DNA from: Hyphomicrobium sp.
GTDB lineage: Bacteria; Pseudomonadota; Alphaproteobacteria; Rhizobiales; Hyphomicrobiaceae
Assembly (NCBI GenBank): GCA_016716675.1
Contig: JADJVG010000007.1
Location: 181,507 to 245,506, forward strand
Length of the DNA: 64,000 nt
Reading direction: 5' to 3'
A program made the translations under genes and the position numbers. Shown here piece by piece: positions 9,415-17,644 of the stretch. The stretch's first letter is position 1; every line of letters begins with the position of its first letter. The notes beneath the pieces were generated by a model, which worked only from the letters and a program-made list of their open reading frames with translations, did no database searches and was not told the DNA's origin.

Positions 9415-9930
9415 TCAGGGCGCCGTCCCGACGCGTTCATAAACGATCAACGTCGAGGCAAAGTCGTCGCGCGGACCTTGCGGCAGAGGCTCCCGCGAAA
9501 CTTCGCGCCAGTCGTCGGGATCGGGCGTCGGGAAAAAGCGGTCGCCTTCAGGAGAAGCATGCACGCGCGTGAAATAGATGCGATCGACGTCAGGCATCAC
9601 CGCGTCATAGATCGCGGCCCCACCGATGACCATGATCTCATCGGCACCCCGCGTTGTGGCCAGCACGCGGGCCAGCGTCCGCGCTTCATCGAGTGTCGGA
9701 CACGCCGAGACGCCCTGAACCTCGAAATTGGGATCGCGCGTAACGACGATATTGTCACGGCCGTCGAGCGCCTTGCCGATACTGTCAAACGTGCGCCGCC
9801 CCATAATCATCGGCTTGCCCATGGTCAGCCGGCGAAACGTCTTGAGGTCGGACGAGAGATGCCACGGCAATCCGCCTTCGCGCCCGATGACACCATTTTC
9901 CGCGACAGCAACAATAACAGACAGGATCAC
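9415..9930 (-). CDS. folA: dihydrofolate reductase
   Basis: Reduces dihydrofolate to tetrahydrofolate with NADPH, regenerating the cofactor oxidised by thymidylate synthase. It is 171 residues, the usual size for a chromosomal DHFR. Visible motifs are the N-terminal strand VIVAVAENGVIGREGGLPWHL (with the PWHL substrate-site signature), TMGKPMIMGRRTFDSIG for NADPH binding, and VIGGAAIYDAVMP near residue 115. thyA is only 0.7 kb upstream on the same strand, so the two coupled enzymes of thymidylate synthesis are near neighbours with one lipoprotein gene between them. Confidence 0.95.
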   Translation of the reverse strand: MILSVIVAVAENGVIGREGGLPWHLSSDLKTFRRLTMGKPMIMGRRTFDSIGKALDGRDNIVVTRDPNFEVQGVSACPTLDEARTLARVLATTRGADEIMVIGGAAIYDAVMPDVDRIYFTRVHASPEGDRFFPTPDPDDWREVSREPLPQGPRDDFASTLIVYERVGTAP

Positions 9931-9943
9931 AGCAGTACTAAAC

Positions 9944-10354
9944 TCAAATTGGTTTCGGTTTGCAGGCCGGAATGGGGACCATGGAGATCTGGTTCGTGTC
10001 GTTATACTTATTCATGGCACCACTTGCGGCATCAACTGCCAATCCGACGACTCCGCCAACCAACACATTCCCGGCAGTCATCGTATCCGTATGGGAGGGA
10101 ATGATGCCGACGGCATCCTGATAACACTCCTTCTTACAAGAAACGCTGATGTTGTGCTGACTTTTATCCAGTACGAACGACGCTGGCGTTTGCACCACCC
10201 GCGAACCAATCCCTTCTGACGTGAGCGTGCATGTTGCACCTTGAACGCCAGGGGTGTCCAGCATAACCGCTTGGGTCGTGCCCTTCGTTATCGACGCACA
10301 CCCAACACCACACATCACCAGCCCAGAGACCGCTACAAGCATTCCAACGCGCAT
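9944..10354 (-). CDS. small lipoprotein-like secreted protein
   Basis: From ATG 10354 the product is 136 residues. It begins with a short hydrophobic signal (MRVGMLVAVSGLVMCGVG) ending at a Cys followed by ASITKGTTQAV. This matches the widespread short lipoproteins whose mature part starts CASITxGT. The lipobox (GVGC) is slightly atypical because it has Gly at -3. The mature domain carries four more cysteines (CTL, CKKEC, CKPKP) and a glycine-rich hydrophobic stretch (AGNVLVGGVVGLAV) that resembles glycine-zipper segments. The frame stays open upstream to 10483, but that extension would bury the signal peptide. Function unknown. Confidence 0.75.
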   Translation of the reverse strand: MRVGMLVAVSGLVMCGVGCASITKGTTQAVMLDTPGVQGATCTLTSEGIGSRVVQTPASFVLDKSQHNISVSCKKECYQDAVGIIPSHTDTMTAGNVLVGGVVGLAVDAASGAMNKYNDTNQISMVPIPACKPKPI

Positions 10355-10615
10355 GTCTCTACCCCAATATGCCAGAACGGCAACTGTCAGTAGGCATCCC
10401 ATTCTGCGCTTGTAAAGGCCTCCGCCCTTAATGCCCTGACCACAGCGCCGCTGAATGTTGAAAAGCCACAAGGCAGCGGCCAATTCGACAATTACCGCGC
10501 GTGGAGGAGACTGCGCTCTTTGCGGTGAGGCGATCGAAATTGCCCCTTCCGTTATCCCGGCGATGGTCGGGATCCGTCCAAGCCGCGGTTAGAACTCCGT
10601 AAGAAGACCCGCGGA

Positions 10616-11410
10616 TTAGACCGCCACAGGCGCCTTGATGTGCGGCCAGGGATCGTAACCTTCGAGCGTGAAGTCCTCGAACTTGAAATCGAAGATCGAT
10701 TTGACGTCGGGGTTGATCGTCATCACCGGCAGGGTGCGCGGCGTGCGCGAGAGTTGTTCGTCAGCCTGTTCGAGATGGTTCGAATAGAGATGCGCGTCGC
10801 CGAACGTGTGCACGAAATCGCCCGGCTGCAATCCCGTCACCTGCGCCATCATCATGGTCAGCAGCGCGTAGCTCGCGATGTTGAACGGCACGCCGAGGAA
10901 GATGTCGGCCGAGCGCTGATAGAGCTGGCAGGAGAGCTTGCCGTCCGCCACATAGAACTGGAACAGGCAGTGGCAGGGGGCCAGCGCCATCTGCGGAATA
11001 TCGGCCGGATTCCAGGCGGAAACGATCATGCGACGTGAATCGGGATCGCGTTTGATCGTCGCGATCACATCTGAAATCTGATCGATCGTGCGGCCATCGG
11101 GCGTCGCCCAACTGCGCCATTGCTTACCGTAGACGGGGCCGAGATTGCCATTCTCATCGGCCCATTCATCCCAAATGGCGACGCCGTTGTCCTTCAGGTA
11201 TTTGATGTTCGTATCGCCGGCGAGAAACCAGATCAATTCGTGGATGATCGATTTCAGGTGCAGCTTCTTGGTCGTCACCAGCGGAAAGCCGTCCGCCAGA
11301 TCGAAACGCATTTGATGACCGAACACGCTGAGCGTACCGGTGCCCGTGCGGTCGGTTTTTTGCGTGCCGCCGACGCGGACGCGATTCAAGAGATCGAGAT
11401 ACTGGTCCAT
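10616..11410 (-). CDS. thyA: thymidylate synthase
   Basis: Methylates dUMP to dTMP using methylenetetrahydrofolate, producing dihydrofolate for FolA. The 264 residues equal the Escherichia coli enzyme in length, and the catalytic cysteine falls at the same position, Cys146 (APCHCLFQFY). Other signatures are RTGTGTLSVFG near the N-terminus, the RRMIVSAWNP dUMP-phosphate region (126-135) and the C-terminal PVAV ending. It lies 26 bp downstream of the CPBP protease gene on the same strand. Confidence 0.97.
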   Translation of the reverse strand: MDQYLDLLNRVRVGGTQKTDRTGTGTLSVFGHQMRFDLADGFPLVTTKKLHLKSIIHELIWFLAGDTNIKYLKDNGVAIWDEWADENGNLGPVYGKQWRSWATPDGRTIDQISDVIATIKRDPDSRRMIVSAWNPADIPQMALAPCHCLFQFYVADGKLSCQLYQRSADIFLGVPFNIASYALLTMMMAQVTGLQPGDFVHTFGDAHLYSNHLEQADEQLSRTPRTLPVMTINPDVKSIFDFKFEDFTLEGYDPWPHIKAPVAV

Positions 11411-11436
11411 ATCCGCTTCTTAACCCGATTCCGGCG

Positions 11437-12282
11437 TCACGACAGCCGTACCAGATGTTCCGGCAGCAGCAGCATCGCCAGCACGATGGCCCCGTTGTAG
11501 ATGGCGTGACAGACCATCGGCGTCAGCAGGCTGCCGGTCTGCTCGCGCACCCACGCCAGATACAGCCCGATCAGCCCGATGCCGAGAATGCCATAGACCG
11601 AATACTGGGCGTGTACCGTGGCCCAAAACAGCGCCGTAATGGCTGCGGCGCCGAAAACGCCGACCGGCGACTCCCGCAATACGCCGTACATCAGCCCGCG
11701 GAACACGGTTTCCTCGGCGACCGGCGCGCCAATCGTCGCGACCAGCACAATCATCCACCACGTATCGGAATGCAGCATGTCGGCAAACAACTGGACGTCG
11801 CCGACCAGCGCGTTGCGATCCTTGAGCAGCACCACGCTGGCATAGATAACCGCCATCGCAATCAATAATCCGGCGTAGCGGGCGACCTCGCGAAGCCCGC
11901 CCGACGGACGGCGGAGCGCCATAAAGGCCACACGGTCGCCGCGAAAAAGCCGGGCGACAGCGAATGTTAAGACTAACGTTGAGAGCTGAAAAGCCGCCAA
12001 AAAGACGGCTAGGCGGAGCGTGATGTAGGCTTGCAGCGCGCCCGGCGCGTGCGCCCGCGCCGTACCGATATCGGCGTACCAATCCAGCGCATCACCAACC
12101 AGCGTCCCGGCACCGGTTGCGACGGCCAGAATGGCGGCGCCAGCCACCACAACGCCCAACGTTTCAAGCCACGTACGATTGATCGGCAGAGGCTCTGGCC
12201 CGCCTCCCGAAGGACTCTCCGCACGCGGACTTTGTTCTGCCGCCGGACCTGTCACATGCCCTCCACCGCCGCTGATATCCAC
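11437..12282 (-). CDS. CPBP-family intramembrane metalloprotease
   Basis: A polytopic membrane protein of 281 residues in the CAAX-protease/bacteriocin-processing (CPBP, Abi) family. A disordered Gly/Pro-rich N-terminus (about 1-35) is followed by roughly seven hydrophobic helices. The active-site motifs are present: Glu190-Glu191 with Arg195 (PVAEETVFRG), His224 (ATVHAQYS) and His259 (MVCHAIYN). Substrate unknown. ATG 12282 is the furthest start, and a start nearer residue 33 is possible because the N-terminal segment shows no domain. Probably co-transcribed with thyA. Confidence 0.85.
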   Translation of the reverse strand: MDISGGGGHVTGPAAEQSPRAESPSGGGPEPLPINRTWLETLGVVVAGAAILAVATGAGTLVGDALDWYADIGTARAHAPGALQAYITLRLAVFLAAFQLSTLVLTFAVARLFRGDRVAFMALRRPSGGLREVARYAGLLIAMAVIYASVVLLKDRNALVGDVQLFADMLHSDTWWMIVLVATIGAPVAEETVFRGLMYGVLRESPVGVFGAAAITALFWATVHAQYSVYGILGIGLIGLYLAWVREQTGSLLTPMVCHAIYNGAIVLAMLLLPEHLVRLS

Positions 12283-12439
12283 AGCTGGCGACCTGCCATT
12301 CTGTCATAACTTAGGGCGCGAGAGCCCCCTCCGGTAGCGTCGCGTGGTCGCTGACCTCTGGGTCGCAGGCAACCACCGCAGCGAAACGCTTTTTTTTGAG
12401 CACAATGACCCGTATATTCACCGGGCCGGATTCGTCCGG

Positions 12440-12782
12440 CTATGGCGATAAACGCGGTCGTAATAAGCGGTTCGGACCCGGGGGCGGTACCCGGCGCCTC
12501 CACCACTTGCTTTTGCGCCGTCCGACTCCCGATCCGGGAGCCGTCCGGAAGGCGCAAAAATCATGGGGGCGAACTAGGATCGACGAACGTGTAAAGGACT
12601 TAGCTTTTGCCCGGCATGATACCACCGTTATCGGGTCATACAGAGTAGTTGCAAATGACAACTATGCTGAGGCTGCTCTCGCTGCTTAATGCGGTGCGAA
12701 ATGCCTGAACCTAAGTCCTTGCCCCTAGCCGGGTAAGGCGCGGTCCGGAGGGCACCGGGCAACAGAAGCCCTCCACTTCTCG
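12440..12782 (+). ncRNA. ssrA: tmRNA, circularly permuted two-piece form
   Basis: Rescues stalled ribosomes by tagging nascent chains for proteolysis. The acceptor piece comes first: a T-arm-like segment (GGTTCGGACCCGG to ACCCGG) leads into CGCCTCCACCA, with the CCA end at 12503-12505. After a ~60-base intervening loop the coding piece begins with GGGGGCG (12565-12571), which pairs fully with CGCCTCC, one pair being G-U. CGAAC (12582-12586) can pair with GTTCG in the acceptor piece. The tag frame at 12651-12689 reads ANDNYAEAALAA then TAA, a proper ClpXP-recognisable tag. This order is the alphaproteobacterial two-piece layout. The outer ends are approximate. sspB follows. Confidence 0.92.
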
Positions 12783-12869
12783 CACGTGGCGTTGAGCCCG
12801 TTGCGGATGCAGCAGCGGCGGAACGTAAGTTCGGCAAAGAAGTGCGGCGAGGCTGAACAGAGGCGCGGG

Positions 12870-13517
12870 ATGACGACGGGTTCGGAAATTGACTACGAAG
12901 CGCTGCAGCAAGACGCCATGCGTGGCGTGGTTCGCGCAGTCCTCAACCAGATCGTCAAGACCGGCCTTCCCGGCGAACACCACTTCTACATTTCATTCCT
13001 GACCCAATCTCCCGGCGTCATCCTGTCCAAGCGGCTCAAGGAAAAATATCCGCACGAAATGACCATCGTGCTGCAGCACCGCTTCTGGGATCTGATCGTT
13101 TCTGACGACCGCTTTGAAGTGAAGCTGACGTTCGACGGCATCCCCGAACGCCTAGTCATCCCCTACCGCTCGATCAAGGTGTTCATCGATCCGAGCGTGC
13201 GTTTTGGTTTGCAATTCGAAGATGCGAGCTCGGATCGCGAAACGCCGGCGCCACGCCGCTCGCTGACCATGGATGCAGCCTTCGATTCCGTTGGCGAAGC
13301 GCGTGCCGATAGCCCGCGCGCCACCCTCGCTAAGAAGCCGCGCCCAGCCCGCAAGCCGAAAACCGAAAAAGAGGCGACTGCCCAGAGCGTGCCGCAAGCC
13401 GCGTCGCAGGCGTCTTCGGCAAGTGCCGCGCCGCCCGCAGCCCCAGCGGCGGCGCAACCGGCGGCGTCTGCCGCCGCCACCTCTCACACTGCCAGCGACG
13501 CAACCGAGGGGCGATAA
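12870..13517 (+). CDS. sspB: SspB, adaptor delivering tmRNA-tagged proteins to ClpXP
   Basis: Alphaproteobacterial SspB, a dimeric tether that binds the N-terminal half of the ssrA tag and hands substrates to ClpX. The folded domain covers about residues 1-150 (EHHFYISFLTQSPGVILS, HEMTIVLQHRFWDL, RLVIPYRSIKVFIDPSVRFG). The remaining ~65 residues are a Lys/Pro- then Ala-rich tail (PAAPAAAQPAASAAA) with no visible hydrophobic ClpX-binding motif at the very end, which is SDATEGR. ATG 12870 is preferred over the upstream frame because the conserved domain starts soon after it. Its position directly behind ssrA, whose tag it recognises, supports the assignment. Confidence 0.92.
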   Translation: MTTGSEIDYEALQQDAMRGVVRAVLNQIVKTGLPGEHHFYISFLTQSPGVILSKRLKEKYPHEMTIVLQHRFWDLIVSDDRFEVKLTFDGIPERLVIPYRSIKVFIDPSVRFGLQFEDASSDRETPAPRRSLTMDAAFDSVGEARADSPRATLAKKPRPARKPKTEKEATAQSVPQAASQASSASAAPPAAPAAAQPAASAAATSHTASDATEGR

Positions 13518-13668
13518 GCCGACCGTAATCGACGGCGGCGCCAAGATTTTAAGCCTCGACCAATTCCAAAAAATAAGCTGCGCATTTCACGTGGCAAGAT
13601 CGTTCTATTGTGATGTGACGTGATATTTTGCACTGCGCACTGAACACTCGATGAAGCAGAGATGAGAC

Positions 13669-14217
13669 ATGCGCTTCTTTCAAGTCCTTGCACTTGCCGC
13701 CATCTCTGCAATTGCCATTTCAGCACCGGCCGTCGCAGAACCCGCTCCAACCGCATCGCCGTCCGCAGCATGGCCGCCGCCGGGCATCATCGGCTATTGG
13801 TCGGGCGAGGGCCGCTTGGCGTTCCGGGAAGGCAAGTTCGAAAACGTCAAATGCCGCGTGACGTATTTTGCCGACGATGCCAGCGCCGACAAATCTGGTG
13901 ATTTGAAACAATCCGTCCGCTGTGCCACCGCAGGCGCGAAAATCGAAGTCAAAAGCGCGATCAAGGGCACGGGTGACGGCGCACTGACCGGCACCTGGGA
14001 AGAGACCGTCTATAATCTGAAGGGTGACATCTCGGGCCAAACGACGGAGCGAGGTTTCCGCGTCGAGGTGCGCAGCGCCGATCTCAGCGCCAACATGGAT
14101 TTGCTGCTCAAAGACAAACAGCAAATGATCGAACTTCAATTTTTTAACAGCACGCTGATGGGCCTGACCATCATGCTGACCAAGGGCAACCCGTCAGCCA
14201 CCGCAGCCGCCCCGTAG
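13669..14217 (+). CDS. secreted protein of unknown function
   Basis: A 182-residue protein with a clear signal peptide (MRFFQVLALAAISAIAISAPAVA, cleavage after AVA). The mature part begins with a short Pro/Ala linker and then GIIGYWSGEGRLAFREGKF, CRVTYFADD and CATAGAKIEVKSAIKGTG, a beta-rich pattern reminiscent of small lipocalin-like or YjbF-like periplasmic domains. Two cysteines in the mature part could form a disulfide. No catalytic motif is visible. It stands alone between sspB and a minus-strand small gene. I do not recognise the family. Confidence 0.7.
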   Translation: MRFFQVLALAAISAIAISAPAVAEPAPTASPSAAWPPPGIIGYWSGEGRLAFREGKFENVKCRVTYFADDASADKSGDLKQSVRCATAGAKIEVKSAIKGTGDGALTGTWEETVYNLKGDISGQTTERGFRVEVRSADLSANMDLLLKDKQQMIELQFFNSTLMGLTIMLTKGNPSATAAAP

Positions 14218-14246
14218 CGCCATTACGGCCACGCGCCGGAACGCCA

Positions 14247-14489
14247 TCAGCCCGTTGAGCGCTCTACAACTGCTTCTGGGATTTTGCGCTCTGGTCCGCG
14301 CCGAAAGGTCAGTTCGAGCTTACCGTCGGTCAGTTCCGAACATTCGACCGCCGACACATAAGGATCGCTGGCTTCGATTTGGGCTTCTATCCGGCACGTC
14401 TCGGCACTCTGCATCGGCTTGACGCTGACGGAGCTTTCGCCGTTAGGCATCGCGAGCATGACGATCATAACGATCACAGACGAATCCAT
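14247..14489 (-). CDS. small hypothetical protein
   Basis: An 80-residue frame from ATG 14489, preceded at a proper distance by the good ribosome-binding site AGGAGA, which is why this start is chosen over the longer frame to 14555. It starts with a hydrophobic segment (SSVIVMIVMLAM) that could be a weak signal or anchor. A short domain with two cysteines follows (ETCRIEAQIE and VECSELTD), then a charged tail. It resembles the many small exported proteins of Hyphomicrobiales with a Cys pair. Function unknown. Confidence 0.6.
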   Translation of the reverse strand: MDSSVIVMIVMLAMPNGESSVSVKPMQSAETCRIEAQIEASDPYVSAVECSELTDGKLELTFRRGPERKIPEAVVERSTG

Positions 14490-14934
14490 GGCGTTCTCCT
14501 GTTGTAACAGAAGCAAACCCGCGCGTGGCACAGTCCACCGGGGCGACGCACACACGTGGCGAGAAACTCTAAAAACGCAGGAATAATAAAAGGGAGTTTA
14601 ACTGACTCGCCTCCCCAGGCCCGCACTAATAACGAACCAGAAGCACCATTATTCTCAATCACCTTTGGCTCTAAGCCTGCAGAAGGCGGCAGCTGCCAAC
14701 GCAGCAAACGCGCGCATTCAGCCAGCTCTGTTCGAGACCATTGGCGGCGTGCCGCCGACCTGTCCCAAAAAACTACGCACAAAAAAGCACCAACGTGAAA
14801 CCTTCCATTTACCCTTGTAGGGCAGATTAGCGGCTGTTGAGTAAGCGTCTGGTCGCCAGGTGTCCGATCCTGGAGCATGGCAGGGGTAGTTGCCCCAACC
14901 GGTCGCGTGTCAGTTCAGTTGAGTTCGCGTGATC
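14490..14934. other. intergenic region without a recognised gene
   Basis: This gap lies between two divergently read genes and should hold the promoters of the small minus-strand gene and of the response regulator at 14935. The sequence is less GC-rich than the neighbouring genes around 14560-14660 and 14780-14830. An 80-codon plus-strand frame at 14556-14798 has a start but no ribosome-binding site or protein-like pattern, so I do not annotate it. I see no sigma-54 -24/-12 box or long hairpin. Confidence 0.5.
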
Positions 14935-16443
14935 ATGTCCAAGCGTGTTTTGATCGTCGATGACGATCCAGCCCAACGCCGCATTCTCGAAGAGACCATC
15001 AAACGGCTCGGCTTTGAGACCAAGACCTGCGGTTCCGGCGAACAAGCCCTCCAGATTCTTGAAGGTGACGAGCGCGCGACGATTTCCCTCGTCCTGCTCG
15101 ATCTCGTTATGCCCGGCGTAGACGGCATGACCGTTCTCGATCACGTCGCCAACAAACCCGGCATGCCGCCGATCATCGTGCAGACCGCGCACGGCTCGAT
15201 CGAAACCGCCATCAACGCCATGCGCGCCGGCGCCATCGACTTTGTCGTCAAGCCGGCATCCCCCGAGCGGCTCGATGTGTCGATGAAGAGCGCTCTGAAA
15301 ATCGAAGCCCTGACGGGCGAAATCAATCGCATCAAGAAGAAAGCCGAAGGCACGTTGTCGTTCGGCGACCTCGTCTTGCACGGCGACGCCATGCAGCGTG
15401 TCATCACGCTCGGCAAACGCGCGGCGGCATCGCACATTCCGGTTCTGATCGAAGGTGAAAGCGGCGTCGGTAAGGAATTGATTGCACGCGCCATCCAGGG
15501 CGAGAGCGATCGCCAGGGCCGCCCGTTCATCACCGTCAACTGCGGCGCGATCCCCGAAAATCTGGTCGAGTCTATCTTGTTCGGTCACGAAAAGGGTTCG
15601 TTCACGGGTGCCAGCGACAAGCGCATCGGCAAATTCCAAGAAGCCGACGGCGGCACGCTGTTCCTCGATGAAGTCGGTGAACTGCCGCTTGACGCACAAG
15701 TCAAATTGCTGCGCGCGTTGCAGGAAGGCGAGATCGATCCCGTCGGCTCCAAGAAGCCGGTGAAGGTCAACTTCCGCCTGATCTCGGCGACCAACCGCGA
15801 CATGATTCAGCAGGTCAAAGACGGCAAGTTCCGCGAAGATCTGTATTACCGCTTGAACGTCTTCCCGATCTTCATTCCGCCGCTGCGCGAGCGCATCGAA
15901 GACGTGCCGCAGCTCGCACTGCACTTTGCCCAGCGCTTCGCCGCTGAAGAAGGCAAACGCGTTTCCGGATTCTCGGATCAGGCGATGCGTATGCTTCAGT
16001 CGTATACGTGGCCCGGCAACGTGCGCCAGCTTGAAAACGCCGTGTTCCGCGCAGTCGTTCTGGCCGACAGTCACGAACTAACGGTTGCCGAGTTCCCGCA
16101 GATCGCAGCCCACGTCGATGGCTTCGATGCAGAAATTCCGGCAGCGCCGACTGTGCTGCAGAAAGCGCCTGCCTACACGGGGCCTGCATTGCTGGGTGCT
16201 GAAAACACCGTGCCGCACACCATCGATGTGCGCGCCCATTCAACGGGTTCGTCGCTGGGCATTCCGGCCATGGCGGAGGACGGCGAAATCCGCTCACTCG
16301 AAGCGATGGAAGCCGACATGATCCGCTTAGCGCTCGGGCGCTATCGCGGCCACATGACGGAAGTCGCCAAACGTCTGAATATTGGCCGCTCGACGCTGTA
16401 TCGCAAAATGCAGGAGTATGGGCTCGAACCCCGGCCAAACTAG
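14935..16443 (+). CDS. sigma-54-dependent response regulator (NtrC type)
   Basis: Three-part transcription activator of 502 residues from ATG 14935. The receiver domain (about 1-120) has the acidic pocket VDDD and phospho-acceptor Asp56 (LLDLVMPG). The AAA+ domain has Walker A GESGVGK (174-180), the sigma-54-contacting loop as GSFTGA (221-226, Ser replacing the usual Ala), Walker B GGTLFLDEVGELP and the R-finger region FREDLYYRLNVFP. A Fis-type helix-turn-helix closes it (MTEVAKRLNIGRSTLYRKM). An 80-residue low-complexity linker precedes the DNA-binding domain. No histidine kinase gene is nearby, so its signal is unknown. GTG 14929 is a possible alternative start. Confidence 0.93.
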   Translation: MSKRVLIVDDDPAQRRILEETIKRLGFETKTCGSGEQALQILEGDERATISLVLLDLVMPGVDGMTVLDHVANKPGMPPIIVQTAHGSIETAINAMRAGAIDFVVKPASPERLDVSMKSALKIEALTGEINRIKKKAEGTLSFGDLVLHGDAMQRVITLGKRAAASHIPVLIEGESGVGKELIARAIQGESDRQGRPFITVNCGAIPENLVESILFGHEKGSFTGASDKRIGKFQEADGGTLFLDEVGELPLDAQVKLLRALQEGEIDPVGSKKPVKVNFRLISATNRDMIQQVKDGKFREDLYYRLNVFPIFIPPLRERIEDVPQLALHFAQRFAAEEGKRVSGFSDQAMRMLQSYTWPGNVRQLENAVFRAVVLADSHELTVAEFPQIAAHVDGFDAEIPAAPTVLQKAPAYTGPALLGAENTVPHTIDVRAHSTGSSLGIPAMAEDGEIRSLEAMEADMIRLALGRYRGHMTEVAKRLNIGRSTLYRKMQEYGLEPRPN

Positions 16444-16514
16444 TTCAAGGTTTGAGCGCAGCCCGAGTACCGGCACTGTTGCCGGATGGGATGCGCTCGA
16501 AAGCCTGCGGGTCC

Positions 16515-16556
16515 GGTGGGACGGCCGCGGGAGACGACGGGAGAGACCGTCCCACC
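16515..16556. repeat. 10-bp perfect inverted repeat around a purine-rich loop
   Basis: GGTGGGACGG (16515-16524) is the exact reverse complement of CCGTCCCACC (16547-16556), with a 22-base G/A-rich loop. It lies just downstream of the response regulator and upstream of the hairpin at 16664. There is no T-run, so it is not a classical terminator. It could be a 3' UTR structure. Confidence 0.5.
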
Positions 16557-16663
16557 ACCAAATTCGCCGTCACGACCGAACACTTACGATTACAACGCCA
16601 TGGCGAACTCCTGATACGATTCCTGCGGCGTTGGGAGCGGACTTGAAAAAATCGCGCTCCAGC

Positions 16664-16691
16664 AAAGGCCCCGGCTGCATCCGGGGCCTTT
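16664..16691. terminator. bidirectional hairpin between convergent genes
   Basis: AAAGGCCCCGG and CCGGGGCCTTT form an 11-bp perfect stem with a six-base loop, with A- and T-ends on either strand. It sits between the response-regulator gene (plus) and the secreted-protein gene (minus), so it probably stops transcription from both sides. Confidence 0.7.
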
Positions 16692-16711
16692 GTGCGTTCG
16701 TGGGCGTCCGC

Positions 16712-17644
16712 TCACCGCCCGCGGCGCTTCTCACACATGAAGCCGTTGTCGCCTGTAGAGATGCGCGTCGTGTTGCCAGGGCAAAGGCAGAGATATCTCT
16801 GCGCCCCGGTCGAGATCTGGCGCAGCATGCCGCCGTCGCAAGTTGGTTTGTCATCGTCGGCACGCGCCGCTGCTTGATGCACGATCGCGGCGGGCGTTGC
16901 GGTTGGAGTTGTGTTTGCGGGTGCTACCGCTGCCAGCGCCGCATGGCGCTCAACTTTGGGTGTCACAACGGGGGTCGCTATTTCCTGCGCAAGCGGCTCG
17001 CATCTGACTGTCGTCGCGATAAGCGCCTCTGCGTCCTGAGTCACCTGATCGGCATAGAAATCAGGATTGCTGACAATCTCTTGCGTCAGCGCCACCCGGT
17101 CGTAGTTCGTCCACTTGAACGTGAAGCGCCCGGTTGTCACCTGCCAGCGCACGGCAACGTCCATGGAGACGACCGCCGCGCTGCCCGATGCGCGCTCATC
17201 GGCGTCTAAACCGTTGCACACCGACACGGCGTTCTGCGCCACAGGTCCCTGAGGGTTTAGTTCGAACGTGAAGACCTGCGCCCGCGACAGCGCCTGCACC
17301 GGGCCTTGATCTGCCAGCATGTCGATGCTTGACGATGCCGCTGCGCCCTCGGACTTCAGCACCACATTGGATTTCAGAATTTTGTAGGACGAGCCAAGCG
17401 CGACCAGATCCGCCGAGAGCGTCAGCGGCAGCGCGACCGAGGTCGTTGCGACGCGGTCGTAACGGCCGTTGGCGCCGTGGACGACGATCGCCGGGGTGGC
17501 GCCGCCGCCAACCGGCATGGTGCCGAGCGCCAACCGCACACGGTCGGTCTGCTCCCCCGCCAGCCCAGCAAGTGCGGGGGCGGCCTGAGTTGCAGATCCA
17601 GCCACGGCCAGGGCGAACATCAAACCGATAGCTTTGGGGTGCAT
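16712..17644 (-). CDS. secreted protein with a C-terminal cysteine motif, function unknown
   Basis: A 310-residue product from ATG 17644 with a signal peptide (MHPKAIGLMFALAVAGSATQAAPALA). The central region (about 30-230) looks beta-rich and carries two isolated cysteines. A Thr/Ala/Pro linker leads to a C-terminal module of about 40 residues (CDGGMLRQISTG, RYLCLCPGNTTRISTG, FMCEKRRGR). This Cx-CxCPxG-C pattern resembles the short cysteine motif at the end of some rhizobial envelope proteins, though I cannot name a family. ATG 17668 would add eight residues before the signal and is less likely. It may share the bidirectional terminator at 16664. Confidence 0.7.
   Translation of the reverse strand: MHPKAIGLMFALAVAGSATQAAPALAGLAGEQTDRVRLALGTMPVGGGATPAIVVHGANGRYDRVATTSVALPLTLSADLVALGSSYKILKSNVVLKSEGAAASSSIDMLADQGPVQALSRAQVFTFELNPQGPVAQNAVSVCNGLDADERASGSAAVVSMDVAVRWQVTTGRFTFKWTNYDRVALTQEIVSNPDFYADQVTQDAEALIATTVRCEPLAQEIATPVVTPKVERHAALAAVAPANTTPTATPAAIVHQAAARADDDKPTCDGGMLRQISTGAQRYLCLCPGNTTRISTGDNGFMCEKRRGR

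Noticed and set aside
14827..16074. 415-codon frame antisense to the response regulator
   Set aside because: It mirrors the codon pattern of the strongly supported sigma-54 regulator and has no recognisable domain.
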